DNA from: Guillardia theta CCMP2712
Taxonomy: Eukaryota > Cryptophyceae > Pyrenomonadales > Geminigeraceae
Direction: 5' to 3'
DNA: 64,000 bases
Assembly: GCF_000315625.1 (NCBI RefSeq)
Contig: NW_005434657.1
Location: 893,052 to 957,051, forward strand
Positions within the stretch are counted from its first letter, which is position 1, and every line of letters starts with the position of its first letter. Positions 12,211 through 25,800 of this stretch are shown here, in pieces. Below the pieces are notes generated by a model. That model did not search any database and was not told the DNA's origin. It worked only from the letters and a program-made list of their open reading frames with translations. The position numbers and the translations under genes are program-made.

Positions 12211-12738
12211 CTACCTAAGTGCAGATTCCGTCCGCTGCCCTGCAATAAAGGCTGTTAACACAAAACGCAACTTTCCTTCAAGTGCAAATTTGTACCAAGT
12301 GGGATGAATCTTTGTCTTGTATGCACCTCTATAGATACAAAAGAATTAAAATCAAAAACTTAGAAGCCAGCGACAAGAAGAAAGAACAAATACTCACCCG
12401 CAATTCATGTAAAGCATTTCACAAGCGCACGGTTCGTTGAGACAATCTTGCCGATACTTGAGATAGTAATGTCCCAAATTGTCAGCACTGCACTCATTCA
12501 CAGCTGCAGACGCCTTATTGTTGCATGCCTTCATGCATGTTTCTCTGAACTCAAAGTAGTCTTGAAGATTTACACGTGCTGGTACAACATACATGAGAGC
12601 CTGACCAGTGAAAATCTGGAAAAGCGAACTTGTGCCTGTGGATCTTCTTGATTGCACAAGAGTGATGCAAACAATTGCACAAACAAGAATTGATAAACCA
12701 GCTACTAGTATCTTCTTCGATGCATGTGTTTTGAACAT
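12211..12738 (-). CDS. Small single-pass membrane protein with Cys-rich ectodomain (unknown)
   Basis: Not recognised. Exon 1 (12398-12738) starts MFKTHASKKILVAGLSILVC and has one hydrophobic segment followed by QSRRS. A Cys-rich stretch then has about eight cysteines in 55 residues (KACNN..., NEC..., QDC, PCACEM, MNC). A consensus donor follows codon phase 2 at 12397. A 69-nt intron (12329-12397) ends in CTATAG, and exon 2 (12211-12328) stays open for 39 codons to the stop at 12211-12213. The acceptor TTTCTTTGGCAG just upstream of 12771 suggests a further 5' exon or a spliced 5' UTR. Topology could be a signal anchor with the Cys-rich part outside or luminal. It may be a lineage-specific surface protein; no function is proposed. 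Confidence 0.45.
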
Positions 12739-13820
12739 CGCTGGTGCTGGTAAACCGCAAGTACCTGCCAAAGAAAACTCAAAACTCCAATCAACGCGAA
12801 AATAGAACTAATCAATCAGCCATTCAAACTATGAAATACGAAGTGCTTGTGATCCCCGCACCACCCCTCCCCTCCCTTCCTCCAATTGAATACCTTGCTG
12901 CACACAAGACTAGAAAACATAGAACGATCCAACCAGAACCGACACGAGGAAATTGTTCTTAGCTTCAACCATCCATAAACCTTGTAGTTTCCAATGTACG
13001 AACTTATCTTGCCCTATATCACTTAGGAATATACATTCCAGCCTATATCAACTTCTCGCGAAATAGCTTTTCCTCATTTTTACACTTAGTGCAATCTTCC
13101 TCATTTCAGTACATCGTGCTATCGTTCACGCACTTTCATCAAGCATTTCATGACATATCATAGTTTTTCTTTGCAATCTTCTTTGGAATTGCATAATCAA
13201 GATCGGATCTAAGTTTATCCTTCATTTCCGCCTTATTATTCTTATCCTCCCTTCATTTCGGTAGTTCCATCATTTCCCAAGGGCCAACATGTGTGCCACT
13301 ACCCGTGGTTATATAGGGCATATCCACCCGTCCACCCATTGCTGTATACAAAATTAATATAGTTATTAATATCATACGTGTTAGAAATATTTTTGAGATA
13401 TTTCATACTATTCTTTCTTTTAAGTAATGAAATCGACTCCTAAATTTTACACATTCAAGCAATACTAAAATTTTCTTTTGTACGGGAGTACAAATCAAGT
13501 GACTCTACTGCCACACTCAAGTGATATACTACTGCCGTACAAAACCGTGACAGTCACTGAGTGTTCTAGGGCCGAAGTTCGGTTCCCGCCGGCCGCGGTG
13601 GGCCGGGGGCCGGGCGGACTCGGACGATGGGTACCGGCTCGCCGCGCTGCGCCGAGCCCGGCGGGCCCCTGCTAGGCTAACACTGACTTGCTGCAGCGGC
13701 CGAGAAACTCCGTTTTCGAGTGAGCCATTTATGACTTGAACAAATTTTCGAATAGCGAGTCGGCAAATCCTGGGCGCCTGCAGGTTCAGAAATCAGTTCA
13801 GCTGGCAGCTTGAGGCTTTT
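12739..13820. other. Intergenic spacer with a GC-rich island at 13568-13676
   Basis: AT-rich, apparently non-coding sequence (12960-13560), then about 110 bp of nearly pure GC words (GCCGGCCGCGG, GGGCCGGGGGCCGGGCGG) at 13568-13676, then the 3' flank of AATF. No gene is supported. Confidence 0.6.
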
Positions 13821-15171
13821 TCAAGGATCAAGTTCTTGCCTGTCAGGCAGTGGAAACATGAAATTGACCAACTTGGGTTGGATGTCGTACCTTAACTTCC
13901 TGCCTTTCGACGCCTGATATTCTTCATCAATATCAGGACACCACCGCAAAGGCATACCTTGGTATCAACAACCCTCCCTGATTTCCCTGCCTTCTTTCTT
14001 GCTGCACGGAGCTGGGCCTGCAGTCATTTCAGCACACTCTTGTTTGTCTCGACAGTTTTGATCTGCAAACTTCTTCACCTGCAGCTCTGCAGTTTGAGAC
14101 TGCGAGCTTGACTCGATCAAGTCTCTAAGAAGCAGCTGATAAAAGTCTGTGTCGTCGTAAGCCTCCTCATCTAACTGTTGGAACGCATGAGCAAGGATCG
14201 GCCAGCGGGGTCAGCCGGACCTCTTCCTTGAGTGATCTCCTCGCGCTCTCTTGCACATTCTCGTCGTTTGTTGGTCCATCGGCAGTTTCTGGAGCATCTT
14301 TTGTACCCTCGGACTTCTTAATGGACAGATCCGATCCGAATACTTTATAAGAGCTCCTCTTCACTTGAGTTCGACGGACCAGTCTTTGAGAGCTCCGTCA
14401 ATAGGTGGAGAGAGATAACTTTGCTCACCTGTCAAGGTCTTGCATGACAAGTTGAGTCTGAGACAAGATAGATTGATTCAGAGCTTTGAATTGGTTGCCG
14501 ATTCCGCTTCCGTGCCCGAGCTTCACCTAGTGGTTTGAGGAATCAGCGTGCAATCGACACGTTGTGTGCAAATGAAGGTACCTTTGAGCTCCACTTGTCA
14601 ATGGTCATGTCTCGAAATGGCTCCAAGGAAGAATCTGCAGCGGAGATTCTATCCCAGATGTGCTCAGCATATTTTCGCTTCTGGCCTGGTGAGCTGTCAA
14701 AAGTGAAGGTTTCTGATGCCCTGCTCCATTCGTCCGGTTTGGGTAATTGAGGGTTTTGCTCCCACCTGAGCCGAAGGGAGTCATAGGGTGACGGGGCGGA
14801 TTAAGCATAATTACAAGAGAGCTCGTAGAGAAACCAATTCGTCGATCAAACTCATGACTTCCTCACAACAGCCTCGAAGTTGCTCTTCAACTCTAGGATT
14901 GTTGGATGCAAAGAAATTGAGGACTGGATCGGTCGGAATTCTAGCTGCCCAGCTGAGTGGCTTTTGCAGCTTGATCCTTGATTCCAGGAAAGAGTCTGTC
15001 AAAGCGCGCTGATTTCTAGCATGTGCAGCTTTGTCTTGATCTTTTTCCTATCAACAAAATGAATGGACATCAACACTCGACACCAGGCAAACCTGCACTG
15101 CTACAAGCTTCAGGACATTCTCCTGATGTTCTGCTTCGATTTCCTCAGCTGTTCTGGTTAATTCTTTCTTT

Positions 15172-15224
<53 letters not shown>

Positions 15225-15958
15225 ACCTTCTTCCTCCTCATCACTCCGATCGTCATCATCCTGCATTGCGTTTTTAAAGTGAGTCGAAAGGTTCATTGTT
15301 GACCTGTCTGGCATCGCTGTCATCTTCATCTTCTAAGCCATCATCGTCATCGTCATTATCATCGCCTCGATCCCCAAAAACTTGTTTTCTTGACACAGCT
15401 TTGCCCTTGTACCTGACCAAATCCTTGAGAAAACACTCGAATTGGGATATACAAATGGTAGTACTCTTCATCGTCGATATCGATGCTAGCTCTGTAAGGA
15501 AGTTTCTCTTTGGCGCTGCAGATGCATGTCACAACGAGCAACTGGCAGTGAAATGCTAAGAACTCACCTCTGGGCTCGCTCATTCGGCTGAACTTGTTCG
15601 AACTCTGCAAGAAGGGCATGAGCTCCAGCAAGTCGGCGAATCAGTGACAAAGATTACTCACCATCAAGCTCATCATCATCGTCTGCGCCTTTTAGATCAG
15701 CCTGATGATCGTCGAATGCGTCGGGGTCGTACTGCTCCGCTGGTGCTGGACCACTGCAGAGATGGGGCCGCACGTGCAAGCAGAAACCACATCAGGGTGG
15801 AGGCAAGCCATGGGAGACAAAAGAACAGGAAGGGGGGAGAGTAGGGAGGAGGGAGAGAGAGAAGACACAAGATCAAAGCATAAAAGAACATCATCATGCG
15901 CATCTGCTCACCTCAGCAGCGCCTTGAGCTCCTCGTGCAGCGACTTCTTCTTCACCAT
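13821..15958 (-). CDS. AATF/Bfr2 (Traube) family nucleolar protein
   Basis: Minus-strand gene with many short introns. The ATG at 15956-15958 opens MVKKKSLHEELKALLR, then DPDAFDDHQADLKGADDDDE. An acidic region follows (Asp/Glu repeat at about 15174-15235). The AATF signature comes next: ESRIKLQKPLSWAARIPTDP (about 14940-15000), DKWSSKVKLGHGSGIGNQFK (about 14470-14620), TQVKRSSYKVFGSD (about 14330-14370), DDTDFYQLLLRDLIE (about 14110-14160) and ASKGRKLRYDIQPKLVNFMF (about 13850-13910). The stop is at 13821-13823. These blocks occur in the same order as in human AATF and yeast Bfr2. In yeast and animals the family acts in early 40S ribosomal subunit assembly in the nucleolus. The terminal block makes identification strong; exact exon ends are not. 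Confidence 0.87.
15174..15228. repeat. GACGAG hexamer repeat in AATF acidic region
   Basis: About nine tandem copies of a TCGTCC hexamer on the + strand encode alternating Asp-Glu on the minus strand. This is a normal feature of the acidic linker in this family, but the run is repeat-expanded. Confidence 0.85.
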
Positions 15959-16896
15959 GGCTCCGCACCAAATATTTTTACTCAAGTGCGACAGGCGGGG
16001 CGGTTACATTAAGTTACTTTTCGGTTATTATTTCATGCCTAAGACCGTTATGTAAGGGTACGTTTGTCAAAGGTGGAGAATTTCCCTACCCCCACCCCTA
16101 GATTCCATGACCTCGAGGAGGTGAAATCGGACTCATGGTGCCAGGGGTGACCCACCCCCAACTCTTTTTGAATACCCCCCACCCCATGCCATGAATCCCC
16201 TACCCCCGCCAACAATTGATCCCTAGGAATGGGCTGTGAGATCCAATTTTTTCATCAAATTCTACCAGTAAACTTCAAAACATTGCGAATTATTGATTAC
16301 TATTGCAACACGAGCTGAGATTTGACGAGTACCCCTACCCTACGAGATATTTCTTCACCCCTTCACAGTATACCTCACCCCAGGAACTTCCAGAGGGAGG
16401 GGCGCCAGGCGGGATGGCGAGGGAGCGTGAGCAGGAACTGTGAAGGGAAGACAGAGGATCAGGTGCGTGCAGTCAGTCTGCTTCTGAAGATTTGTTTCAT
16501 CCTCCCTCGCTTCCTTTCCTGCCCTTCGTGATACCCAACCTTCTCTTCCTCTTCCACCATTTCCCACCGCTGCCGCTTGTTCCTTGCTGATGCGATGCCC
16601 CTGGTGTTTGTCGATTCTCTCTTTCTTCCTGTCCATTGTAGTGTTCCTCTTGTGAATTCGTTCTTTTTCTTGCAATGAATTATCTCTCAATCCTGTTGTA
16701 TGCTTGAAAAGAACAGAAGACATAGTTTTGACATGTTTTCCACGTGCTGCCTCCACTTACGTCACTCTCCAACTTGACTATCCCCCCACCTTCTCAACCG
16801 GCATGCTGTCTGACTCTATGTTGACTTGCAGGTACATTCTCTGAAGTGCTTGGAGCCTGAAGGATTGGGGAAGGAACACTTCTTCCATAAGCCATC
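15959..16896 (+). promoter_or_regulatory. Intergenic CACCC cluster and spliced 5' UTR of TRRAP
   Basis: At 16076-16215 there are at least four C-runs of the type ACCCACCCC or ACCCCCCACCCC. A 5' UTR exon ending AGGATCAG (16462), a 369-nt intron (16463-16831, GTGCGTG...CTTGCAG) and a second UTR piece lead to the TRRAP ATG at 16897. The same intergenic stretch should hold the AATF promoter, since the two genes are divergent. A minus-strand open frame within 16355-16756 overlaps this UTR and is not supported. Confidence 0.5.
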
Positions 16897-19800
16897 ATGC
16901 TCACAGACAACTTTGAAACACATGCAAACCGTTTTCTTGATCCTGATCTTCCTGCCAAAGATCGACTTCAGCTGGCCCAGGAGATCAGGGAAAGCATTGA
17001 GATCGTTCAGACATCAGAGTATGGAAACTTTCTCCAGCATTTCGTGAAAGCATTCGACACATACCTTCGAGGAACGAGTAATGAGCATTCTCCGTATTAC
17101 TCGCCACCGAATGAGAGGTTCAACACTGAATCACCAGCCTACAAGACTCGCTCGGTTTTGTTGGAGATTTTGAACCGCGTTCCCACAACAGAGGTTTTGA
17201 AGCCATTTGCCCCAACGTTGCTGAAGCTTTGCATGTTCTTGCTGGAAAACGATGATGAGGACAATGCTGTTATCTCACTTCGTATCATCCTTGACTTGCA
17301 CAAGACCTATAGGGCTCAGCGTATTCAAGGTGGCCAGACCATTCCCGGTCTTCTTGAAGGAGATGTTCAACCGTTCTTGGAGTTTGTGTCCAGGGTGTAT
17401 CAGAACTTTCCAAGAACACTGCAGGATGCTTTTGCTACTTCCCCACAGGGTCAGCCTCAGCAAAAAGTTAGGCGCAGTACAGAATCCTTCAAGGTGGTAA
17501 CAGAATGCCCTCTGATCGTTATGTTTCTTTTTCAGCTTTACGAATCATACGCACCTACGAATGTACAGACGCTCCTTCCTCTAATGGTGAAAGCCATCAA
17601 TCTGAGAGCACCTGCCAATGCCCGACAAAACCCAGCCACATTATCTCTCTTCGTTGACTTCATAGCCGCACAGGTCAAGACACTGAGCTTTCTTACATAC
17701 TTGCTGAGGGGTTCTGCTGACTGGGTCAAACCACACAAAGATATTATTCCCTTGAGTGTCGTACAGTTGCTCGTCAGCTGTCCTCATGACAGTATTGCAG
17801 TGCGCAAGGAACTCTTGGTTGCAACACGACATATCCTAGCAACAGATTTCCGTGAGGGCTTTTTCAAGCATGTGGATATTTTCTTGGATGAAAAGTTGCT
17901 TGTTGGGCCAAGCCGAGGTGCAGGAGACTCTCTTCGGCCACTGGCTTACAGTCTGCTAGCAGAAGTTGTGCATCATGTACGATTGATGCTGACTATGCCA
18001 CAATTATCCAAAGCTGTTCATCTATTTTCTCGGAACGTTCATGATTCTTCCTTACCTCTGACTGTGCAGACAACATCGATCCGACTTTTAATGAACTTGG
18101 TGGAAGGTATTTATCACAAGCACAATCAAGATCAAGACAAGGTTGGAGCGGCTCAGGTGATCAATCAACCGTCGGCCAATACAGCGGCAGCAGCAGCAGC
18201 AGCTGAAGCAAGTGTCAAGGGACGAAAGCTCTTAGTCCGAATTCTTGATACTTTTGTCAGGAAATTTGGAACTCTGAAGGAGTACACCAAGAAATTGTGC
18301 GAGGCAAGAAAGACAGACAAACATGATACCCCCTATTTCCAATTGGAATTTATGCCGTTTCGAAGTGGGTCTTTGAGTGACATTGTGATCGATATCAACA
18401 AGGAAATCACAGACTGCAAGCAGTTGATCAAGACGCTCATTGTAGCAGTACGCACCGTGGTGTGGAGTGTGTCGAATGTCAAAGGTCAATCTGCCAGAGG
18501 CATGCAAGAGCATGAATGTCTAATCACAGCAAAACTTCTCAAGCATGGACTGAAGTGCTTTAGTATCTATGGATCCGAAGAGGGAACACCTTCGAAGGAA
18601 GAAAAGGAAATTCTTGATCTTTTCGCGGGTGTTTTCACTGTTTTGGACGAAAGAACGTTTCGAGATGTATTTATTTTGAACCTCCACATTCTTTTTAAGC
18701 ACATTCTTTCGAATGAAGTATGCATTGCAATCCCACAGCATTTCATCACAAATCAGACGGTGACGAGAACCTTCACGGACATCCTGCTTACATTTCTGGT
18801 TGCGAAGATTAAGGAACTCAGTAACAGTGATAAGCATGAGGGACAAGTGGTTTTGAGCCTTTTCAAAATCATCTTCCATGGAGTCACGAATTTTCCCGAG
18901 AATGAGACAGTCTTGCGGGCGCATGTTCGTGCGATTGTGATTGCTTGTTTGAAGCACGCGATGCAGGAGAAAAGGCCAACCTGTTATTATCTCCTGTTGA
19001 AGACATTTTTTCGATCGGTATCTAGTGGCAAGTTTGAGATGCTGCAGAAGGAATTCATTCACTTGCTGAAGAACCTGTTGGAAAACCTTTGTAAGCTTCT
19101 CACACAAGCACAGGAGGATGACACTCGCGAGTTGCTTGTTGAGTTGTGCTTGTCAGTCCCTGCCCGTTTGAACTTCCTCTTACCTCACATCCCTCTGCTG
19201 ATGAAACCTTTGGTTCAAGCTCTCAACGGAAGCCCTGAAATGGTTCACCTTGGACTGAAGAAGTTGGAATCATGGGTAGAGAGTCTTCAGCCAGCTTACC
19301 TTGACCCCCTTTTGCAATCGGTCAAGGATGATCTCATGCCTGCTCTTTACAAGCAACTACAATCAGGAAACAACCAATTTGCATTGAGCGCCATTCGCAT
19401 TCTTGGAAAACTTGGAGGACGAAATCGCCGACTTTTGCGCGATCAGGTTCCGCTTGAAGGCAAGGAGAACGGTGATGACGGTGTTCGTGTGACAATCCAA
19501 TTGCCCAAAGGCAATGCTGGTGTTGCTGTTGTGCAGTTGACTCTTGATGATGCTGTCAAGACTTCAATGACGCTTCTGGAAAAACCGGGAGTCGACGTTT
19601 ACTACAAGAAGCAGGCAGTTCTTCTCGTAAAGAGTTGTCTGGGATGTCTGTTTCCACCTCTGAATGTCAAAGGCCCAGAAGGAGACGCGGACATGAAGCC
19701 CGCGTTCTCCTTGCAAGACGAATTGAATGCAGCTGAGGGAGTCCTTACCCACGTGAGCCCCGAGTTGATGAACAAGAAGGGCCTGGCGAAGCAAGCCGTG

Positions 19801-22800
19801 TGTCGCAAGGTGATTGGTGCAATCTTCCTTGCTGCAGCAAATCCAGACCTACACGAGGAGGTGAAGGGGTTGGTAGAGGGAATCTGCAGATATTTTGCTA
19901 TTGCTGTGTCTCTCTGTCCACCACCCGAAGAAGGTGTTCCAAGGCCAGTGCACAGTGAATCAGTTCTTCTGGATGTTGCCATCGATGCGCTCTGCCAAGA
20001 GCAGAAGCCGAGGAATGATCGGAAAACCAATCTCCGCCCTTCGCCTCTTGAAATCTACCTCGATATCATCAATGAGCTCTGCACTCAGGAAGAAGCCTCG
20101 AAGCTGCCACTCTATGAGCAGCTGACAAGAATGCTCTGTCACCTCTGCTACCAACGGCCATGGTGGCAAAAGGTTGCAGGCTGCCTTGGATTGAAAATTC
20201 TGGTATCTAGAATGCCCATCACCAATCTCCTGACCCAAGAGTTGGGAATTGCCCGTGCTCTGCTCGCTATCTGGAAGGATTCATCACAAGATGAGATCGC
20301 TATTACCTCAGAGAAAGCTTACTCGACCCTAGCCTCAGTCTTGCATCGTTGTCATAGTCCATCGAAGACTGATTCTGAAGTAGAGGGATTCGCCGAGAAG
20401 GAGAAAGCAGTGTTCAGAGAAGTTGTTGGACATCTGTCGCAGGAGCTAGCGGCTCCGAATTCCACCGTTCGCTCCAATGTGCAGAAGCTTCTTGGAGAAT
20501 TTGCTCAAATCACGAATAAGGCTGTCTCGGAATTGCTGGAACCACTGAAGTCATCTATTACTGGTCAAATCTTCAAGCGGCGATTGGGAAACTATCCTCT
20601 TCCAGTGCAAGTGGGGAATCTCGATGCACTGACTTACTTCCTCTCTCTCAAGCCACCATTCCTCGCCACCGAGTCCAACCTCTATGTGGTCCTACAAGAT
20701 GCTTTGCAATATGCAGAGATGGAGGATGGTCAGGGCATGCGCAATCAGCATGATGGAGCAGCGATCGCTCAGTTGGGAACTCTCAGAACTCAGTGTGTAC
20801 AACTCTTGAGAGCTGCAATGGCTTCTGCCGAGGTGAACCTTGCAGGTTCGCATCAGGAACTACGAAATCAGATTATCCTGATGTTCTTCAAAATTATCAC
20901 AAAGGGATTTCCGGACGCTGTCGTGGCTGCAAGGGAAGGTCTAGCAGAGGTGCTGCAGACGCAGAAGGGGAAAGCTCCTTTCAAAGACCTTCTGCAGTCC
21001 AGCCTCCGCCCTGTCTTGGTCAATCTCGCAGACTATCGCAAACTGAATGTCCCACTGCTCGAGGGTCTGTCGAGGCTTTTGGAGCTTCTGAGCAGCTGGT
21101 TCAACGTCACTCTTGGTGAGAAACTCCTCGACTACCTGCAGAAGTGGGCCGAGCCGGAAAAACCTCAGCCGGCTGGTGCTCCCAAGGTTGTCAAGTCCAG
21201 TGAAGAGCCCAAAATACCTGCTGCGATCATCGAGCTTTTTCACCTACTTCCCCCAGCTCCAGAAAAGTTCATGGAGAAGCTAGCTAAGCTCACCATTGAG
21301 CTGGAGGACAAGTTGGTTGGAGGAGATTTCAGCCCTGTTAGAAGTCCTTACAGGGCACCCTTCACAAAGTTTCTCAACCGATTTCCCTCTGAAGCTCTTG
21401 ACTTCTTCTACGAAAGGCTTCGAGATTCTCAGTTCTGCAAGCTGTTTCAGTACATCTTGAGATCAGACGTTGCAAGCCCGCTCCGTGATGAAGTTTACAG
21501 ATCGGAAGACAAGCTATTGACAGCTACGTTTCTTGTCGATGAGAAGAATCCCAACTACAATGAGCTCCGTTTCCAAGGTGTTACTATCGTGCGGACAATG
21601 TGCAAGTTCTTCCCAGATTGGCTGAAAGATTGCCCAAAAATTCTTGCACAGCTCCTTCGGATTTGGCAATCGAAGGAACGGTTGATCAGGATCCAGCAGG
21701 AAGAGAACATGGAGCTCGATCACTTGCTGGAGTCAAAGAAATTGGTCAAGTGCTTGCTGTGCTATGCTAGGTCCCAGCCATCGGATCATGACGTGCTGTT
21801 CAACATGTTGACGATTTTTACTGTAAGATCCATTGTCGACTACTCCTTCCTCAAGCAGTACTATGCCAACGGAGTTGCAAACAACTATCGTCTAAGCACG
21901 CTCAAGGACAGAAAGAACATGATCATTGCGATGATCAACAAATGCAAAGAAAAAGAAGTTCCTCAAGAACTGAAAGTGCAGGCGCTTCAGTTGGTTGTGA
22001 TTCCGACTTTGACCGCTGCTTTCAACAAGACGCCACAAGAAGAAATCTTGGATGACAAGACGATTGCTACAATCGTGAAGGACCTTCTGGACCCTGGGGA
22101 TGAAATTCTCTTGACTTACGATGAGGCCTTGCACATTGAACTCTTGCAGCTTGCAACACTTCTGATTCGACACCTCAAGACTTCTCTTGTTTCCCACCGA
22201 AAGGAGCTCATCAAGTTTGCTTGGGATCGTCTAAAGCGTGATGAGACAACCAGTAAGCAGTGGGCTTACGTGAACGTTTGTAGGTTCATCGAGGCCTACG
22301 ATGCTCCTCACAAGATCATCCTCCAAGTGTACGTGGCTCTCCTGAGAGCCTTCCAGCCAGAGCAGCGACCCTTGTTGAAGCAGGCGCTAGACATCTTGAC
22401 TCCAGCCCTTCCTAAGCGTTTGCCTCCTCAAGATCACAAGTACCCGATATGGATTCGTTACACCAAGAAGATCATTGTAGAGGAAGGTCACTCCCTCCCC
22501 CATCTCATTCACATTTGGCACTTCCTAGTGCGACATGCGAGCCTCTTCTACACGAGCCGAGCTCAGTTTGTGCCTCAAATGGTGAATTCTTTGAATCGAA
22601 TCGGAATGGCAAATTCTTGTCCGCCCGAGAACAGAAAACTTGCGGTCGATCTGGCAGAGCTGGTGATCACCTGGGACAAGAAGCGCATCGAGGCGAGCAA
22701 GCCGACGGACAAGATGGCAATCGACGCCCCTCAGCCAGAGGCAGAGCGCTCTGAGCGCTCAGAGACGGAGAAGAAGCGCGAGGAGCCCGAGGGAGGAAAG

Positions 22801-25800
22801 GAAGATGCCAGCGCCGTCAAGAAGGCTCGCACAGACTCCGGGGCAGTCACAACGGCTGTCTCCCAACCCGCTACTGCCACTACTCCAACGTCTGCTGGAA
22901 CTTCCGCTGTTGCTACTGCTGGAGCTGCCGCTGGTACCGCTGCCACTGGATCCGCCACCAGTACCGTCGTGGCTGGCGCCACAGGTACTGCTGCTGCTGC
23001 TAGTGCAGCGGCTGCTGCTGCTGCTGCGGCGGCGGCGGCGGCGGCGGCGGCGGCAGGGCATCCTGCATCGGGAGACGATGATTACCAGCCAAACGCAACC
23101 ATGATCGAGATGGTTGTGAATTTTTTGATGCGAGTGGCACTTGTCACCGCAGAACAGAAGGAGCAAGGAAATCTTAGCGAGAAATGTGTGCAGCTGCTGG
23201 ACACTGCTCTGTCGATTTGGCCGAATGCTGTCTTGAAATTTCAGTACTTCGAGAAGGTTATCGAGAAGAGCGACAATCATGCCGCCAACATCTTCACTGG
23301 CCTAGAGATTATGAACACGTTGCTGCAGCGTAGCATGCTTGGTGCGATCGCATTGAATCAGAATGCGATCAAGCTGCTGCTGGACGTCTGCTTGCCATGC
23401 GACAATGGCAAAGTGATCGACGCTCTTTGTCGAATGGTGAGCAAGTTTGTTGACTTCCCAGCGCCGCTGGACGCGAACGAATGTGTGACCAAGTTCATCA
23501 CATGGGTAAAAGAGTTCATCGACAAGGGTCTTCAGTATGTTTCTGCCCAGCAGCCCCAGCAGACGACTGGGAGAGTTGAGCGATGCAGCATCCACAACGC
23601 AGAGAGGGTCCTACAGGCTCTTGCGCCCAAGAAGCCAGAGATTGTTGATGACTTCGCCCAGACCCTCGCTAAGGTAGTTCACAAGTTTGCGAGAGAGCAC
23701 TGCCAAAACGTCCAGCCCAATCGCGCTCGACAGGTGGAGAGTCAACAGGATACGGAGGCTCAGGAGTTCATCACGAGAATCCTCGTGATGGGAATCCAAC
23801 TGTTGTCGACGCGCCTGAACATTCTCAATGATCAGAGGAAGAATTTCATCATCTCAATCTCAGGACTGATTGAACGATGTACTCAATTAGAGAAGCCCAA
23901 CGACCCTCAGGTCCTGTCTGAGGTCGCAAATATTGTCAGCAACTGGGTCACCGACCCCAATTCAGGCTTGAAGATCGTTGAGAAGACAAGCTTTGTACAT
24001 AAGATGATGCAGTTTGAGAATGCGCGCAATCCAGCTCCCTATACCATATTCTTGCAGATGGTCTACGACATTATCTCAAATCCATCGCCTCCAGAACCTG
24101 AGCTTGTACAGAAGGTACATCGAGCATGCATGATAGGATTGAGATGCCGGGATCCGTCGATGAGGAAGAACTTCTTTCGGTAAGACTCTTTCGCCTACTC
24201 CCCGCCTGCTTGCTCCCGTCTAATTTGAACCTCAGGTACTTCGAGGGACAAGTGAATCGAAGTCTCTTCCATCGCTTGACTCATATAATCCAGAAGCAAG
24301 AGTGGGATGCGATTGGCGACAGCTACTGGCTGAAGCACGCTGTGGAGCTCATCCTATGCATAGCAAATAGCAACACTAAGATAGGCGAAGGTTGCAAGTC
24401 GAGCAACAAAGAGCTCTTTCCGCCTGAAGGCAAATCTACAGCCATCTTGGATCAGAACGACTTATTCTTGAACGAGCTCTACGAGTCCACCATGGGAAAT
24501 CTTTTACATCCTTTGTGCGAGTTACTACACCATAGCAACGCCCTTGCTCATAGCATGTGGATCGAATTGTTCCCGTATTCTTGGTCCTCGTTGACTTCAG
24601 ATGAGCAACAAGCTTTGACGAAGCCGCTTGGGATGCTCATTGCTAGAGATTGCAACAAATTCCAGGACCTTCGAAGGCCAAATGTTGTTCAGGTAAGAAC
24701 TCTCGGTTCCTTAGTCCCACGTCTCACCTTGTTCTCAGGGTCTTCTCGAGGCTGTTCATCGTTGTCGCCCTCCTCCTGCCATCTCAGCTCCTGTGCTGAG
24801 GTTTGCAGGTCGAACGTTCAATGCCTGGCATTCTGCTTTGAGCATCCTCGAAGATCAGATCACGAGCCTGCAGTATTCGTCGGACGGTCGAAGGGATGAT
24901 CCAGTCGAAGTCATCGATGCTCTCTCAGATCTTTACAAACGCCTGGGTGAGCAGGACGTCATGTACGGCTTGTGGTGTAGACAAAGTGTCATGCCCGAGA
25001 GCAAAGTTGCGATCTCGTACCTTCAGTTTGGCTGCTGGCAGAAGGCTCAAGACTCTCTCTTCGGCGCGATGATCAAGTCGCAGCAGTCGGGCTCATTGAG
25101 TAGCATCCCCAAGGCCGAGAAGACGATCTGGGAGGAGCAGTGGGTACAGTGCGCGAAGCATCTGAATCAGTGGGACATGCTCACCTCGTATGCAAAGGAG
25201 ATCAGTCAGTTCGACCTGCAGCTTGAGTGCTCCTGGAAGACAAGCGACTGGGCCGCGATGAGAGAACTCGTGCAAGACCCGATGCCCTCAGACCCCGGAC
25301 AAACAAAGATCTACGACATCTACAACGCTCTTCAAGAATGGCGTCTGCAGGATGCTGAGAAGCATGTGCAAGAAGCGTTCCAATATGCTCTCAAGAACTG
25401 GTGCTTGCTTCCAGAGGTTACTGTTCAGGCTTATGTTCCTCTCATGCAAACTTTTCATCAGCTGGTGGAGCTGAATGAATCAGCAATGCTGCTTGATGAA
25501 GTGAACAAGAGCATGCGTCACAACTCAGTGCCGGATCTGAAGAACACCATCACTGCCTGGAGAGAGAGGCTTCCCAACAAGTGGGACGAAGTGACTGTAT
25601 GGTATGAGCTGCTCACTTGGAGGAACCACGTCTTCAAGATGCTGGTCGAATGCAATCAGAACCAGCAGGACATCAAGACAGCGCTCAATGCCCTGGGACA
25701 GCACGAGGAGACTTGGACTCACATCAAGTTCGCTGAATCTGCCAGGAAACAGGGCCTGCCTCAGGTGTGCATTAACTACTTGCAGAAGATCATGGCGGGT

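Noticed and set aside
16355..16756. 133-codon minus-strand frame upstream of TRRAP
   Set aside because: Overlaps the spliced 5' UTR of TRRAP, and its C-terminal part is low-complexity Pro/Leu; no family resemblance.
18520..19107. 195-codon frame antisense to TRRAP exon 1
   Set aside because: Mirror frame of a strongly conserved exon; length is a by-product of codon bias.
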